Shown: positions 27,452 through 38,071, counted from the first letter of the stretch. The stretch is DNA of 64,000 nt from Eriocheir sinensis (GCF_024679095.1 NC_066517.1:132001-196000), one strand, 5' to 3'. Notes: generated from the sequence alone by a model not told the origin. Program-made: numbers and translations.

Positions 27452-29257
27452 ATGATGTTGCGTTTTCTGACCATCTTGTTGTCCCTCGGCTCCCTGCTTG
27501 CAACAACACCCATCCACCTGAAGCCTGGTGCCCTCACGGCACACATAGGAGAGGTCTTCCTCATAGAAGATGTGCTCCTCGTAAAATATCCATATACTTC
27601 CTTGACCAACACCATTGACACAATCAGGATAGTCTCAGAAAAACTACTCGGCATGGCACACGCCATACGGGCTACCAAGACTAGGGAATCAAAGGCACCT
27701 TCTAGTACCAACTCTCTGAATCTTTTTCAACTACTGGAGGATAGGATTCTGTTCTTGCGAGGTAAAGTTGATGAGGTAGACATGGATTATAGTTTTCACT
27801 CAGTTCACTCTCGGGTAAAGAGGGGGTTGCTCAACATCGTTGGGTCCGCCTCAAAGTTCTTCTTCGGTACGGCAACCGACGAGGACGTACGCGATTTGCG
27901 GGACCACTACGCTCATGTACTTTCCTTTACTGCCCGAAATCGCAGGGTGATCAACGCCAATTGTAGAAAACTTGCGCGGTTGCGTACTAACATTGAGGAA
28001 CTGCTAGAGCAGACAAATAAGATGGTAGAGGTTATCAACATAGTTGTCAAGCAGATCGACCAGGTGAATCAGTTTCTCCTCCTAGATCAGGCCTTGCATG
28101 TATCGGAAAACGTCATTAACTCTGTCGCAACGGCAAATCAGCAGGTTATTAGCAACATGGTTGATGCAGCGCACGGTAGAGTCACACCTGCCTTGTTCCC
28201 TCTACACGATTTGAGAACGACTATCCATATCGGGTATCAAACTTATAGCCTGACACCTTTATTCACCTCAGACATGAGTTAATATTTTTACCCCTTGATT
28301 GAGTCCAGCCTCACCCCCGATGCCATAATCATTCATGTTCCATTTCAGACGGCGGACGTGTTTGAGGCACACGAAATTGTCCCGTTCCCTTTTTCAGCTA
28401 AGGACAGTGTGTTAGCCCTGGACACGTCCCCGTCTCTTGTTCTAATCGCGAAGGATTTCGCTCTGTATTCAACGGGTAGCTACTCACACTTGCAATATTG
28501 CAAGGAGACGGTCTTCGGGCGATTCTATTGCTCTGCGTCTCTTTGCGTTCCTACCAGTTCGGGGAGGGGTATGCGAGATCGCCCTCACCCGCGTGAACGC
28601 GTCTGACGCTCTTTCCCTGTGCCCTTACAAGCAGCTAACACCAACGCCTGTTTTCCATAAGAACTTTCAGGGTCTGCATTATTTTTATTTCCCTCAGTCA
28701 TTCTATGTATCGGTCATCTGCCCGGAGGGTAGCACTTATCAACGGGTTACTGGTCACTATGCCATAGCGGAAGCATGCTATATCCGCTCCACTAACATAA
28801 CAACGTACCCGTCCCGGATCCGTCTGGTTTTCACGGGCAATATTTCCCATCGAGTGTTTCCTCTACGGTCTCTCGATAACATTCACTTTTCCAGCATCTC
28901 TTATGTGACTAATTCCCTTAATTCATTGTCTTTCGCAAACAAAACAGAGTTTGCGGAAACCCTGGAGAAACGCTGCCTGAATACCTGCATCTCCACTACC
29001 TGTACCCTGGATTTTTTGTACCAATGTTTCTGATGTTCGTCAGTCTCGTCGTCATGTGCTACCTTATTAGGAGGAACTCTGTCCTGCACGATTATTTGGT
29101 TGTGCAGACACGGCGACTGGATGCAGGGAGGCCACTGGCAAGTAGTTTTCCTTTTCTCAGGCAAGTCAGAGGACAGAAACCTGGCATTCCCCTGCTCCTA
29201 TACTTAACATTGTACTATGTTTCACTACTGTATGTTTCACTACTGTATTTTTTTTAG
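27452..29257 (+). pseudogene. Gypsy-type env (F-like envelope glycoprotein), broken
   Basis: The first frame (27452-28282) starts with a hydrophobic signal peptide (about residues 1-18). It has a furin-type RVKR site at residues 121-124 followed by a hydrophobic fusion-peptide-like segment, then a heptad-rich helical region. A TAA (28280-28282) interrupts it; the same frame continues to about 28580. A shift leads to 28593-29033, which carries several Cys residues. Another shift leads to a membrane span (29024-29080, FLMFVSLVVMCYL) and a basic tail. Such env genes make errantiviruses potentially infectious in insects. This copy has one stop and two frameshifts and cannot make the full protein. 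Confidence 0.85.
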
Positions 29258-29553
29258 GAGCTAGATGAACGTTTCATTGTCTGTAACTATGCCAGTTGAT
29301 AGCTTCTTATACATGTGTCCTTATATTTATCTTTTGAGAGATTTCTTATGTTTCATGTCACACACGTTGTGTTTTACCTCTCACTATTTATATTATGACT
29401 ACAGATATGTTCTTACATAGCCAGTGTTTTAATGTAATTGTGTCATAGGCAGTCTGCTTGACAAACTCCCACTATGTATGTTAATGGTAACTAGACTGCT
29501 ATTTAGATTCTTGTATATCGCGAGGTCGCGATCACTGGTAGGTGACCGAGCAG

Positions 29554-29934
29554 TGTTATAGTAGGATATCAATGTATTATTATTATTATTATTTAATATC
29601 ACCACGAATTAGGCATACAATTGTCAATGGAAAAAACCCACGACAGATAGATCACGCCACCTTATAGGAATGTCGTCCGTCAGTATTTACCGTCTCAGTT
29701 TTGTATACATCACATTTCATAGTGCGTGGAGGTCACCTTGACGTACGTGACCAATTGTAACAATTATTTTCCAACCTGTAACTCGCCACTCCTTCACGAG
29801 AGTCCGACTGACACACAACGGAGTCGCTCTCGCTACGACGCTCCTTGTACATATAGGCTACGAATATAATTCGCCTTAAGGAAACTGAAGTCTTAATCAA
29901 CGCCCTTTAAACGCCCCCCGGCAAGCCCGTTACG
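29554..29934 (+). repeat. 3' LTR of Gypsy element
   Basis: Starts TGTTATAGTAGGATATC and ends GCCCGTTACG, matching both halves of the 5' LTR. It carries the uninterrupted TA site that is occupied in the 5' LTR. No clear polypurine tract immediately upstream. No matching target duplication flanks the two LTRs. Confidence 0.88.
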
Positions 29935-30957
29935 TCGGTAAATGTTATAAATGAGATAACCTGCACACCTTGTATGTCGGTAAATGTGAGAAATGAGATA
30001 ACCTGCACCCCTTGTACGTCGGTAAATGTGATCAATGAGGTAACCTACACCCCTTGTATGTCGGTAAATGTGATCAATAAGATAACCTACACCCCTTAAA
30101 AGTCGGTAAATGTGATAACTGAGATAACCTGCACCCCTTGTATCTCGGTATATGTGATTAATGAGATGCCCTCCACCCATTGAATGTCGGTAAATATGAT
30201 AAATGAGGTACCCTACACCCCTTGTATGTCGTTAAATGTAATAAATGAGGTACCCTACACCCCTTGTATGTCGGTAAATGTGATAAATGAGGGGCCTGGT
30301 GGTCGGCCAAAGCCCGTCATGGCGCAGGCAATTTTTATAGTGGCGCTAGTTATGCTTGGCTCATGCTGCCCCCTGGAACTCATTTTTGATTCGCTTGTAC
30401 GGTTTCTTCTAGAATCCGGGATGATAGGTGGTTTTCTGGACAGCCTGTGGATAGTCTTAAGCCACTCGGCGGTGACTAAAAAATCCCAGGTGGTAGCGTG
30501 GGGATTCGAATCGACATTGTCCATGGCGTGATGAATGCTGACCCCGCACGCTAATCACTCAGCCACCGCCTACCTTTGTATGTCAGTAAATGTGAAAAAT
30601 GAGATAACCTAAACCCCTTGTATGTTGGTAAATGTGATAAATGAGGTAATCTGAAACCTTGTATGTCAGTAAATGTGATAAATGAGATAACCTGCACCCC
30701 TTGTATGTCGGTAAATGTGATAAATGAGATAACCTACACCCCTTGTATGTCAGTAAATGTGATAAATGAGATAACCTACACCCCTTGTATGTCGGTAAAT
30801 GTGATAAATGAGATAACCTACACCCCTTGTATGTCGGTAAATGTGATAAATGAGATAACCTACACCCCTTGTATGTCGGTAAATGTGATAAATGAGATAA
30901 CCTACACCCCTTGTAAGTCGGTAAATGTGATAAATGAGATAACCTACACTCTCTTCT
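29935..30957. repeat. 42-bp minisatellite (about 17 units), split by a SINE
   Basis: Units built on TGTATGTCGGTAAATGTGA + TAAATGAGATAACCTACACCCCT, 42 bp apart (for example 30721 and 30763). There are about 8-9 units before and about 9 after the SINE. Left units are more diverged than right ones. Because 42 is a multiple of 3, a 98-codon repetitive frame (30663-30959) is open; I do not consider it a gene. Confidence 0.93.
30292..30570 (-). mobile_element. tRNA-derived SINE
   Basis: On the minus strand it begins GGCGGTGGCTGAGTGATTAG (box A), has GATTCGAATCC (box B), then the body CCACCTGGGATTTTTTAGTCA, CCGAGTGGCTTAAGACTA and GGGGGCAGCATGAGCCAA, and ends in CACTATAAAAATTGCCTGCGCC and GGCCGACCACCAGGCCCC. 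The same 3' module occurs at 62096-62200. The insertion interrupts the 42-bp minisatellite. Confidence 0.85.
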
Positions 30958-31687
30958 GATTGATGGTCATGTTTCTCGGATTCTCTCCATTTAATGGTAG
31001 GCTATCTGAATTATGGGGTCCATGTCATTCTTGAATTTGGCCATTTTCCCATAAAAGCTGCCATGCTGTCTTGCCGCCATTTTGCCTGGACAAACTACGA
31101 TATCAACACTGTGTTTGTAAACATCGGGTTCCGCGCATGCGCAGATCAGGATGGGATGTCTTAGGATACGTGGATGGCAGATGACACAACACCGGCTCAC
31201 TTAAAATCAAAACCTTATTTCTTATGTTCTTGTAACTAATTTATTTATGGACCAATATCTTTTATTCAGAAAGCTATTTCAACAGGAAGGATAGGAGATT
31301 AATGATCACTATCGCTCGTTTTTATAGAATAGTAAAAAATATTTCCTAGATATCGATAATAAAATATTAAAAAGTTGAAAAATGTTTGTCAAAAATCTAA
31401 ATCAACTTCAAACAAAAGTTAAAATAGCGAACATAATTCCGTTTTCATACTTTCAGAAGTTGAATAAAAAGAGTAGACTTAAATAAATGCCTAAAATCAG
31501 AAGTTAGGACAACATTTTTCTTTACTATGTCCTACATATATACCAAAAGAAAGAGGAAAAATAAAGATATTTATAAGCAAATAATTAAGTTATTACTTAT
31601 TTGAAATTATTACTAAAAGAACGCCTAAAATAGGTGGTTCTTGTAATTATTATTAAAAAAAAATAATAGTAATTATTATAAGTTTTA
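30958..31687. other. Unassigned AT-rich sequence
   Basis: No gene recognised. Strongly A/T-rich from about 31240. Confidence 0.45.
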
Positions 31688-31812
31688 ACGATCAGATGAT
31701 CGGAATGGTGATCGGAACAGTACTTAAAAAATGATCGGATGATCGGAATCGGATCAGCTGCCTAAACTGATCGGATGATCGGGGATCGGAACAGCAAAAA
31801 AGTGATCGGTGC
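31688..31812. repeat. GATCGG/GATGATCGGAA simple repeat
   Basis: Imperfect repeats of GATCGGATGATCGGAAT over about 125 bases, ending next to a LINE fragment. Confidence 0.75.
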
Positions 31813-31819
31813 CCACCAC

Positions 31820-32190
31820 TGGAGGTGACCTTATAGAAGTGTTTAAAATGTTCAAGGGTTTCGACAACGTTAATGTTCATGATTATTTTAGTCTCTCAAT
31901 CAAGTGTAACAAGAAACAATGGATACAAAATAACGAGGAAGCGTTTCAACTCAAATGAATCAAAACACTTCTTCAACCGTGTCATCAATGTATGGAATGG
32001 TTTGCCTCAAAACGTCGTCGAAAGCGAAACTATTTGCACGTTCAAAACCGACTGGACAAATATTTAGAAGCTAACCCGAACATCCGCTTAGTCGTCGTGA
32101 ATGATCTTTTTATTCATATAAACACTGTAATTTTTTCTGTACTACATGGTATTCTTCCTTATCATGCCAGCCTCGGCTGGAGGGACTGGT
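31820..32190 (+). pseudogene. LINE 3'-end fragment (ORF2 C-terminus)
   Basis: GGDLIEVFKMFKGFDNVN followed, after a frameshift near 31915, by RNNGYKITRKRF, FFNRVINVWNGLPQNVV and TFKTD. This is a C-terminal signature common in many LINE ORF2 proteins (WN.LP..VV). 5' truncated and broken. A second frameshift near 32055 leads to DKYLEANPNIRL. Confidence 0.75.
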
Positions 32191-32515
32191 GAGAGGGGAG
32201 GAGCCCTCGCCTTTGCTGTCCTGTGTCTGTGACTCGTAGATTAGAGTACATGGTAGCAACAACAAACAGGCTAGTTAGGACCAAGAGGTCTGTGGCTGTT
32301 TGCTTTTCCTTTGTACTCCTGCGTCCTCCTCCTCCTCCTCTTCAGCCAAGACAGATGCGGAGATATACTAAATAAACACTGTATCAGATGAACACCAACA
32401 CCACCAAAAACACCAAAAAAAACGTAACCACCAACATCACAACAACCACAAACAACAACAATAGGACAAAAATACCATAAACACAAACCACACCACCCCC
32501 CACCCCTGCTGCATG
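32191..32515. other. Unassigned sequence with CAA/ACC-rich tract
   Basis: 32395-32510 is rich in CAACAC/ACCACC words (decayed simple repeat). No gene recognised. Confidence 0.5.
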
Positions 32516-32517
32516 TC

Positions 32518-32602
<85 letters not shown>
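32516..32602. repeat. (TC)n microsatellite
   Basis: About 43 CT units with one CG interruption near the left end. Confidence 0.95.
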
Positions 32603-32607
<5 letters not shown>

Positions 32608-32649
32608 CAAGGTGTCTGTTTCTGTTGAACTATCAATCAACTTACTTAA

Positions 32650-32840
32650 TTTTCTCCTCCTCCTACTCTTCGTCCTCCTCCTCGTCCTCCTCTTTCTCTT
32701 CCTCCTTAACATTCTCTTCTTCCGTCTCTTCTCTTCGTCTTCTTTTCCACCTCTTTCTGCTCCTCCTCCTCATCTTCCTCCTCATCTCCCTCCTCCTTCT
32801 CTTCCTCCTCCTTCCCCTCCCCCTTGCACACTGTCTTCTT
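32650..32840. repeat. C/T-only polypyrimidine tract
   Basis: About 190 bases of CTCCTC, CTTCCT and similar words, nearly without purines. Frames across it are artefacts. Confidence 0.85.
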
Positions 32841-33226
32841 CCCCAAGTTATCAGACGCAGTAGTGGATAGATCTGTGGCGCACGTCGATCAGGTGGCGCC
32901 AAGTTATGTCCAGGTATGAAAAGTTGTGTTGGCTGCGGGCGGGGAGGGGCGTCCGTGGGGTGTTCTGCGGGGAGTCGCGTCTTGTTTGCTGATAACAGGC
33001 GATGCTTCAGCCAATTGCCAGGCTGCTGCCGCCCCTGGACACTCGTGGGTGGCAGCTGCAGGGGAAAAGGAGACGTGGTAGGAGGGCGAGAATCAGAAGT
33101 ATTTGAAGGACGCAGTTTGGAGAGGCGAAGGGTAAAAAAAGCTGGGAGCCGGAGTGACAAAGTGTCCGGGGATGTTGCTCGTAATCAACTGAGAGAGGTA
33201 CTTAACGCCACTCGTCTGTCTTGCAG

Positions 33227-33326
33227 GGCCTGTGAGGTGGCTGGCAACAAGCGTGTCTGGCCTCCTGACGGACTGACGGGCTGCCCGGCTGACGTGGAGT
33301 GCCGCCCCGACGTTCTCCCTTTTTCG
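33227..33326 (+). other. Possible orphan coding exon (weak)
   Basis: A 100-nt segment lies between a good acceptor (CTGTCTTGCAG, 33216-33226) and a donor GTAACT (33327-33332). Only one of the three frames is open across it, giving a Cys-containing peptide (ACEVAGNKRVW ... GCPADVECRP). I recognise no family. It could be chance. Confidence 0.25.
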
Positions 33327-33569
33327 GTAACTAGATTCTACTGTCATACTTGGCGCCTGAAGTATATGGCGATGCCGGGCTGTGACGGACGGATATGTAC
33401 ACTTGAGCTGTGTGGGTGTGGAGTGGAGGCGTGTGGGTGGGGTGGTAGCAGTGTGGGGGTGTGGAGGCCTTGTGTGTGTGGGAAGGGCGTGGGCGTGTGG
33501 GTTGACGTGGAGGGGGATGAGGAAGAGCTGAATTGTGCTCTGAGGGGGAGATGAGATGAGGGGAAGGCC

Positions 33570-33570
<1 letters not shown>

Positions 33571-33612
<42 letters not shown>
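33571..33612. repeat. (CA)n microsatellite
   Basis: About 21 CA units. Confidence 0.95.
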
Positions 33613-33614
<2 letters not shown>

Positions 33615-33721
33615 CAGCAGCGGTGACCTAAGCCTTCCCCACGGGAGCATGCATTACCCTCAAGCTTTAGTATTCCAATATGTATAAATCCGGCCCGTAA
33701 CAGCGGCCCGTCACTCCTCGC

Positions 33722-33810
33722 TATAAATACAAGCGGCACCTTCGAGTGGCAACATTTCAGCCAGCAGATGGGCGGGGGTTCGGTTCCCGTTAGCACCGCC
33801 AGAGGGCAGC
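33722..33810 (+). promoter_or_regulatory. Candidate core promoter: TATA box, Inr-like TTTCAG and a CTCF-like motif
   Basis: TATAAATA at 33722-33729 sits about 30 bases upstream of a TTTCAGCC (33755-33762). Further on, CCGCCAGAGGGCAGC (33796-33810) matches 11 of 12 core positions of the CTCF consensus. No clear gene starts downstream; short ATG frames at 33768 and 34124 end quickly. Treat as speculative. Confidence 0.3.
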
Positions 33811-34230
33811 ACTGAGGCGAGTCGAGCTGCGTGCCGACCCTTTGAAGCCTTGACTAAGAGTAATCAAACCCAAAGGGGACAGACTTAGAGAAACTATGGT
33901 TCATCAGCCTCACATCGTACCTTAACAATACCCATGAACACCTGTTAGGCATATGTAAGGAGGCGCGAGCTTTGTCTTACTGGAATCTAATCTTATTCGT
34001 GGTTAAAACTATCACTGCTTTTCAATTCGACTGACTAAAGACCTTCACTTGACCAGCTCTTGACCACTGAATGACCAGGCAAAGGGGAGGAAGTAGGGGG
34101 AAGCGGATCATCGTATTGAGAGCATGGCGGCGGTGTCTCTCGCCCGTGTTTTGTCGTGTGTAGTGTCGTGAACTTTATTGCTGTTTATCCGCGTCATCCG
34201 TCACCGATCACCCTCCACGGCCCGTCAGGA

Positions 34231-34950
34231 GGATAGATGAAGGTATGGTGAATATTTTGAGCCTATCTATGTGTCACTTACGCTTATGGTTGCTGTGTAA
34301 TTTGGTCATCTCCATGAACATCTTCATTTTCACTCACTGCTGGTCAGCCATCACGCGTTACGAAGGTGGAGGAAAATGGGTTCACAGCTTCCCTCCTGTG
34401 TTATTGGCTCCCCTGGTTATGTCCGTAGCGAGCGTTGCATTTCTCTTGTCTTAATCGTTCAACATCCTCACCATAACTTATCCGTCGGTATTTGCCGTCA
34501 TTCAAAGTGGTATAGGAAGGTATGGTGAATGTGTTAAGCTTCTCTGTGGGGGGCTCCCGTGGTCCCGTGGTAGAGTCTCGGCCTTGCGCTTCGGCGGGTT
34601 GCTAGGGCGTGGGTTCGAGACCTATCCCGTACCATGGGGGTGGAAAGGTGGGGTCTTTCCGACACCCTCAGTCCCGTTGTTGGGCCTCCTCCTTGAAAGA
34701 ATTGGGTATCTCTATACCAGCCGTCTGGGGGGTTGCCTTCCTCCATTGGGGTATATCCCCAACGAAATACCCCCCCCCAACCCCCCCCCCAAAGAAAAAA
34801 GCTTCTCTGTGACATTTCCTCCCGTGGTTTACGTGCGTATTAAGAGATTTAGTTTTCTTAAGTAATCGTTGGAAATCCTCGCCATCACTCATCGTTCACC
34901 ATTTATATTAGATAACAAGGATAGAGAAAGGTATGGCGAGTGTTCTAAGT
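34231..34950. repeat. Three diverged tandem units around GGTATGGTGAAT
   Basis: A motif GA(A)GGTATGG(T/C)GA(A/G)T..TT(G)AG recurs at about 34240, 34517 and 34930. Each is followed by similar text (TCTCTGTGACATTT / CTATGTGTCACTTA; TTAATCGTT / AGTAATCGTT; CCTCACCAT / CCTCGCCATCACTC). The second unit was later interrupted by the SINE at 34549-34798. Confidence 0.6.
34549..34798 (+). mobile_element. tRNA-derived SINE with 13-bp target site duplication
   Basis: The head GGGCTCCCGTGGTCCCGTGGTAG supplies box A and GGGTTCGAGACC (34612 onward) supplies box B. The tail is C-rich then A-rich. AAGCTTCTCTGTG is present immediately before (34536-34548) and after (34799-34811) as a perfect 13-bp target duplication, so both ends are certain and the insertion is fairly recent. 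Confidence 0.9.
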
Positions 34951-35046
34951 GTGTGTGTGTGTGTGTGTTATTATGTCCAGTTAATAATATATCAATGGCA
35001 TGAGTGAAATAATGGACGAGTCGTTCTGTAATACCTGTGTCGGGGA

Positions 35047-35121
<75 letters not shown>

Positions 35122-35148
35122 CTAATTCTGTGATCGGTTTGAAAAAGT

Positions 35149-35203
<55 letters not shown>

Positions 35204-35230
35204 CTAATTCTGAAATTGGCTTGAAAGAGT

Positions 35231-35293
<63 letters not shown>

Positions 35294-35320
35294 CTAATTC
35301 TGAAATTGGCTTGAAAGAGT

Positions 35321-35383
<63 letters not shown>
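34951..35383. repeat. Composite (GT)n minisatellite with a 38-base spacer
   Basis: GT arrays (34951-34968, 35050-35115, 35152-35197, 35234-35287, 35324-35383) are separated, in the last four, by three copies of a spacer GCAAAGTCTAATTCTGAAAT + TGGCTTGAAAGAGTAACT. The two later spacers are identical; the first differs at a few sites. The first gap (34969-35049) is unrelated. Confidence 0.93.
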
Positions 35384-35384
<1 letters not shown>

Positions 35385-35818
35385 CTTAGGGCTTACATTT
35401 TAATTCTGGCCATTTTCTCGACTTCCTTCGCTCCTGCTCGGCCACTTCAGCTCAATTAGTGCGGCTCGCGTGTCGCTAAGTGCCGAGAGTGACTGGCTGA
35501 GGAAGGAGGTTTTTATTTTATCTTTCACGTTCTTTTTTTATTTCCGTTGTCGTGGGTGATTTTTTTGTGGGGTGAGTCGAAGTTCCATTCCGGTGTTTTC
35601 GGGGGCAGGGCGGGGGCAAGAAACTGTTGATGTTGTTATTCGTCCACTTATTTTTCTTCCTTTTCCTCCTTTTTTTTCTTGTCAATGCTATTTCATCTTT
35701 ATCTTCCCTATAGCCTAATGTTTTCTAACAAACCATCTACCTTTAACTTGTTACTTAATCTTTAAAACTCATTTATTACTATTTCTACTTATCATTAATC
35801 TCAGTGGCACTGTGGGGG

Positions 35819-35855
<37 letters not shown>

Positions 35856-36428
35856 GAAGGAGCGAGAGAAAGGGAAGGAAGGTAGGAAAGGTTGTTGTTA
35901 AAGATTTAGCCCTAATATCACTAGGGGAACGGGCCCTTGTCCGAAGACAAGAGGGAAGTTAAGAGGGAAAAGATCGCTCCTCCTGCACCAGGGCCCGTAT
36001 CCTTGAGAGCTATTAACTTTTACTCTTAAAGTTACTATCAAAGTTAATAGTTTCAAATTATTAAGAGTAAAAGCTATCCTCGTCAACTTTGAGTGTAAGT
36101 ATTAGCAAATCCCTGGCTACTATTATCTTCTTCTTCTTTATGGCGGGCTCGTTGCTAAGGACGCCTCCGTGCAAAACGTAGACATATTTCAAAAGAAAAA
36201 TAAAGAAAAGATGTATAAATGTACAAAAAAAACATAATAAATGGCAAACACAAGAAAATACTGAGTTTTGTGGCGGATAGAAGCAGCCTCAAAGGCTGCT
36301 TTTACTCCGTCACTCGTCAATACCCGTATCTCCCCTCCTGCGTCACGACTTGCTCTGCTGAAATTACCGCACCATAACCACGTCATCTGCCCCAGTGAGC
36401 ACATCTATGGGCCGGAGAACCAGCGCAG
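35384..36428. other. Intergenic sequence with (GA)n and a GGGCCCGTATCC inverted-repeat motif
   Basis: Contains (GA)n at 35819-35852. 35990-36090 begins GGGCCCGTATCCTTGAGAGC + TATTAACTTT and holds TATTAACTTT/AAAGTTAATA inverted words, like a degraded MITE end. The reverse complement of the same motif ends at 46254. May also contain the upstream part of the Myb/SANT gene (no start codon found). Confidence 0.45.
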
Positions 36429-36580
36429 AAAAGGAGTAAGTTTAATTGGTCGCCAGATGAAACGGTCTTCTTACATCAAATTCAAGAAAAAAGACGTATA
36501 ATCAGAGGGTGTTATGGGAAGAGTATCACCACTGAGGATAAGAAGAGAGCGTGGACTGAAGTGGCAGAAGCTGTAACAAG
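36429..36580 (+). CDS. Myb/SANT-like protein, exon encoding N-terminal half of the DNA-binding domain (5' incomplete)
   Basis: Frame begun at AAA (36429): KRSKFNWSPDETVFLHQIQE, then KKRAWTEVAEAVT. This is the Myb/SANT-like domain of the 'MSANTD/Myb_DNA-bind_5' type: a Trp and acidic N-terminal helix, a basic stretch, then the KK.AW..I/V...V helix. It likely binds DNA in the nucleus. An acceptor-like GCGCAG precedes and donor GTTAGT (36581-36586) follows, exon end phase 2. No in-frame ATG occurs before an upstream TGA, so the true start lies in an unseen exon. Similar Myb-like proteins are also encoded by Harbinger transposons, so host gene versus transposon origin is open. Confidence 0.7.
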
Positions 36581-37913
36581 GTTAGTAATCACATATTCCT
36601 GGTTCAATTAGCTTACAAACTAACCTAGCCTAATCAGTTGGGTATTTTTTGCATAATAACACAACCACTGACCTTCCAAACAGAACATACCTTTTTATTC
36701 TGTATCTGAATAGTTTCATTACGACCATTTCTGTCACAACCCCCTCTCCCTCAACAACCTAACATAGCTAAACCTAACCATGCCAAACCTGCCCCGTCCT
36801 ACCGAACACATCCTAACTTAACATGCCAAGTTTGTTGGGGGGGAAGAGGGGGTTGGTATAGATAGTTAAGGCATATTTGCCCTGTTTTTATTCTTTATTT
36901 ATTTTTAATTGTTTATTATTTTTTTTTATTTTGGGGGGAATGCTAGGCATGCCAACCTATGGACACTTTTACAAGTACTTTATGTCAAGACTATATTGGA
37001 ATAGGTAGGTTTTGTGAGAATGGTAAAGTAAGATTAAAATAGTATATTTATAGCATTGGTCAAACAGATTATGGTGATATAATGTTAGATTGGAATGTAC
37101 TCAAGATAATGAAATTAAGGTTAATGCTTTTATTTTTTTTGTTACATATTCACATATCCATGATTCAAGTAACTTGCAAACTAACCTAACCTCGTCAAAT
37201 GGGTATTTTTGTATACAAACACAACCACAGAGTTTCCAAACAGGACATACTATTTCCTACTGCTCCATGTGAATAGCATCATCATGACCATTTCTGCTGC
37301 AACCCCCACTCCCTCAACAATCTAACATAACTAAACCAACTCCTGCTAAACCTGTCCTACCAAACACGTCCTAACCTAACATGGTAGGTCCCCAAGTTTG
37401 TTAGGGTGGAAAGGGGGTTAGTATAAGAGAGTCAAGTCATAATTATTTACCTGTTATTTTATTTATTCCTTATTTAGATTTTTTTTTTTTTGGGGGGGTG
37501 GGTTGGGCATGCCAGACTCTCAACACTTTTACAAGTATTTTATGTTAAGTCTATATCGGAATAGGTAGATTTGATGAGAATGGTAAAGTAAGATTAAAAT
37601 ATTATTTTGATAGCATTGGTCAAACAGTTTCTGGTGATATAATGTTAGGTTAGAAGTACTCAAAAGAATGGAATTAAGATTAATGCTTTGATTTTTTTTG
37701 TATAGCTGTATTGTGTAATATCATCCTACTTAGAGAAAAGCATTTTAGAAAAGTAGGTAATGAAAAGTAGTATTTATGGCCATGTTCATAACAACTAAAA
37801 AGTTAATGTCTTATGATGCATGTAAATAAAATACCGGTACTGATTTAGCTTTCCATCACAGCATGTATTAAATGTTATTGGAGAAGGTATGGGAAATAAA
37901 CAGCATGCCATAG
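36581..37913 (+). other. Intron 1 of the Myb/SANT-like gene, containing a 560-bp tandem duplication
   Basis: Two diverged copies, about 36577-37139 and 37140-37695, show the same order of words (TTGGGTATTTTT, CCAAACAG.ACATAC, ATTTCTG..ACAACCCCC, CTAACATA.CTAAACC, TTTACAAGTA.TTTATGT, GGAATAGGTAG.TTT.TGAGAATGG). The offset between the first anchors is 561 bp (36640 and 37201). Confidence 0.7.
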
Positions 37914-38071
37914 TGAAACGATTAAGAAACTTGCTTCACATTTATACCCTGACAGTGCCTTCCCTGGGAGTGGACCCCGTACGCAGGATGACTGTGAGAG
38001 GCGTTGGTACAACGTACAACAAAAATCAAAGCCTTGCTTTGCCAAGTGCAAGAATGAGCAGCGGCAGACTG
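37914..38071 (+). CDS. Myb/SANT-like protein, exon encoding C-terminal half of the DNA-binding domain
   Basis: The frame reads ETIKKLASHLYPD, then GPRTQDDCERRWYNVQQKSK (the RT..DC.KRW.N...K third helix of Myb/SANT-like domains) and KNEQRQTG, where relatives usually continue with a Gly-rich linker. It ends at donor GTAATT (38072-38077), phase 1. The 5' boundary is uncertain: an AG at 37912-37913 fits the phase of the previous exon, but its pyrimidine tract is poor. The domain content is the main support. Confidence 0.7.

Noticed and set aside
29935..30957. CRISPR-like direct repeats
   Set aside because: The units are contiguous 42-mers without unique spacers, in a eukaryotic context.
30663..30959. 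98-codon repetitive frame in the 42-bp minisatellite
   Set aside because: Open only because the unit length is a multiple of 3. No unique sequence, and it fades in the diverged left half.
32916..33554. 212-codon frame as a whole gene
   Set aside because: Composition is Gly/Val/Cys-rich from GTGTGG and GGGGAG words, without domains. Only the 33227-33326 part has splice-site support and is listed as a weak exon.
34558..34625. tRNA gene
   Set aside because: Part of a SINE delimited by a 13-bp target duplication.
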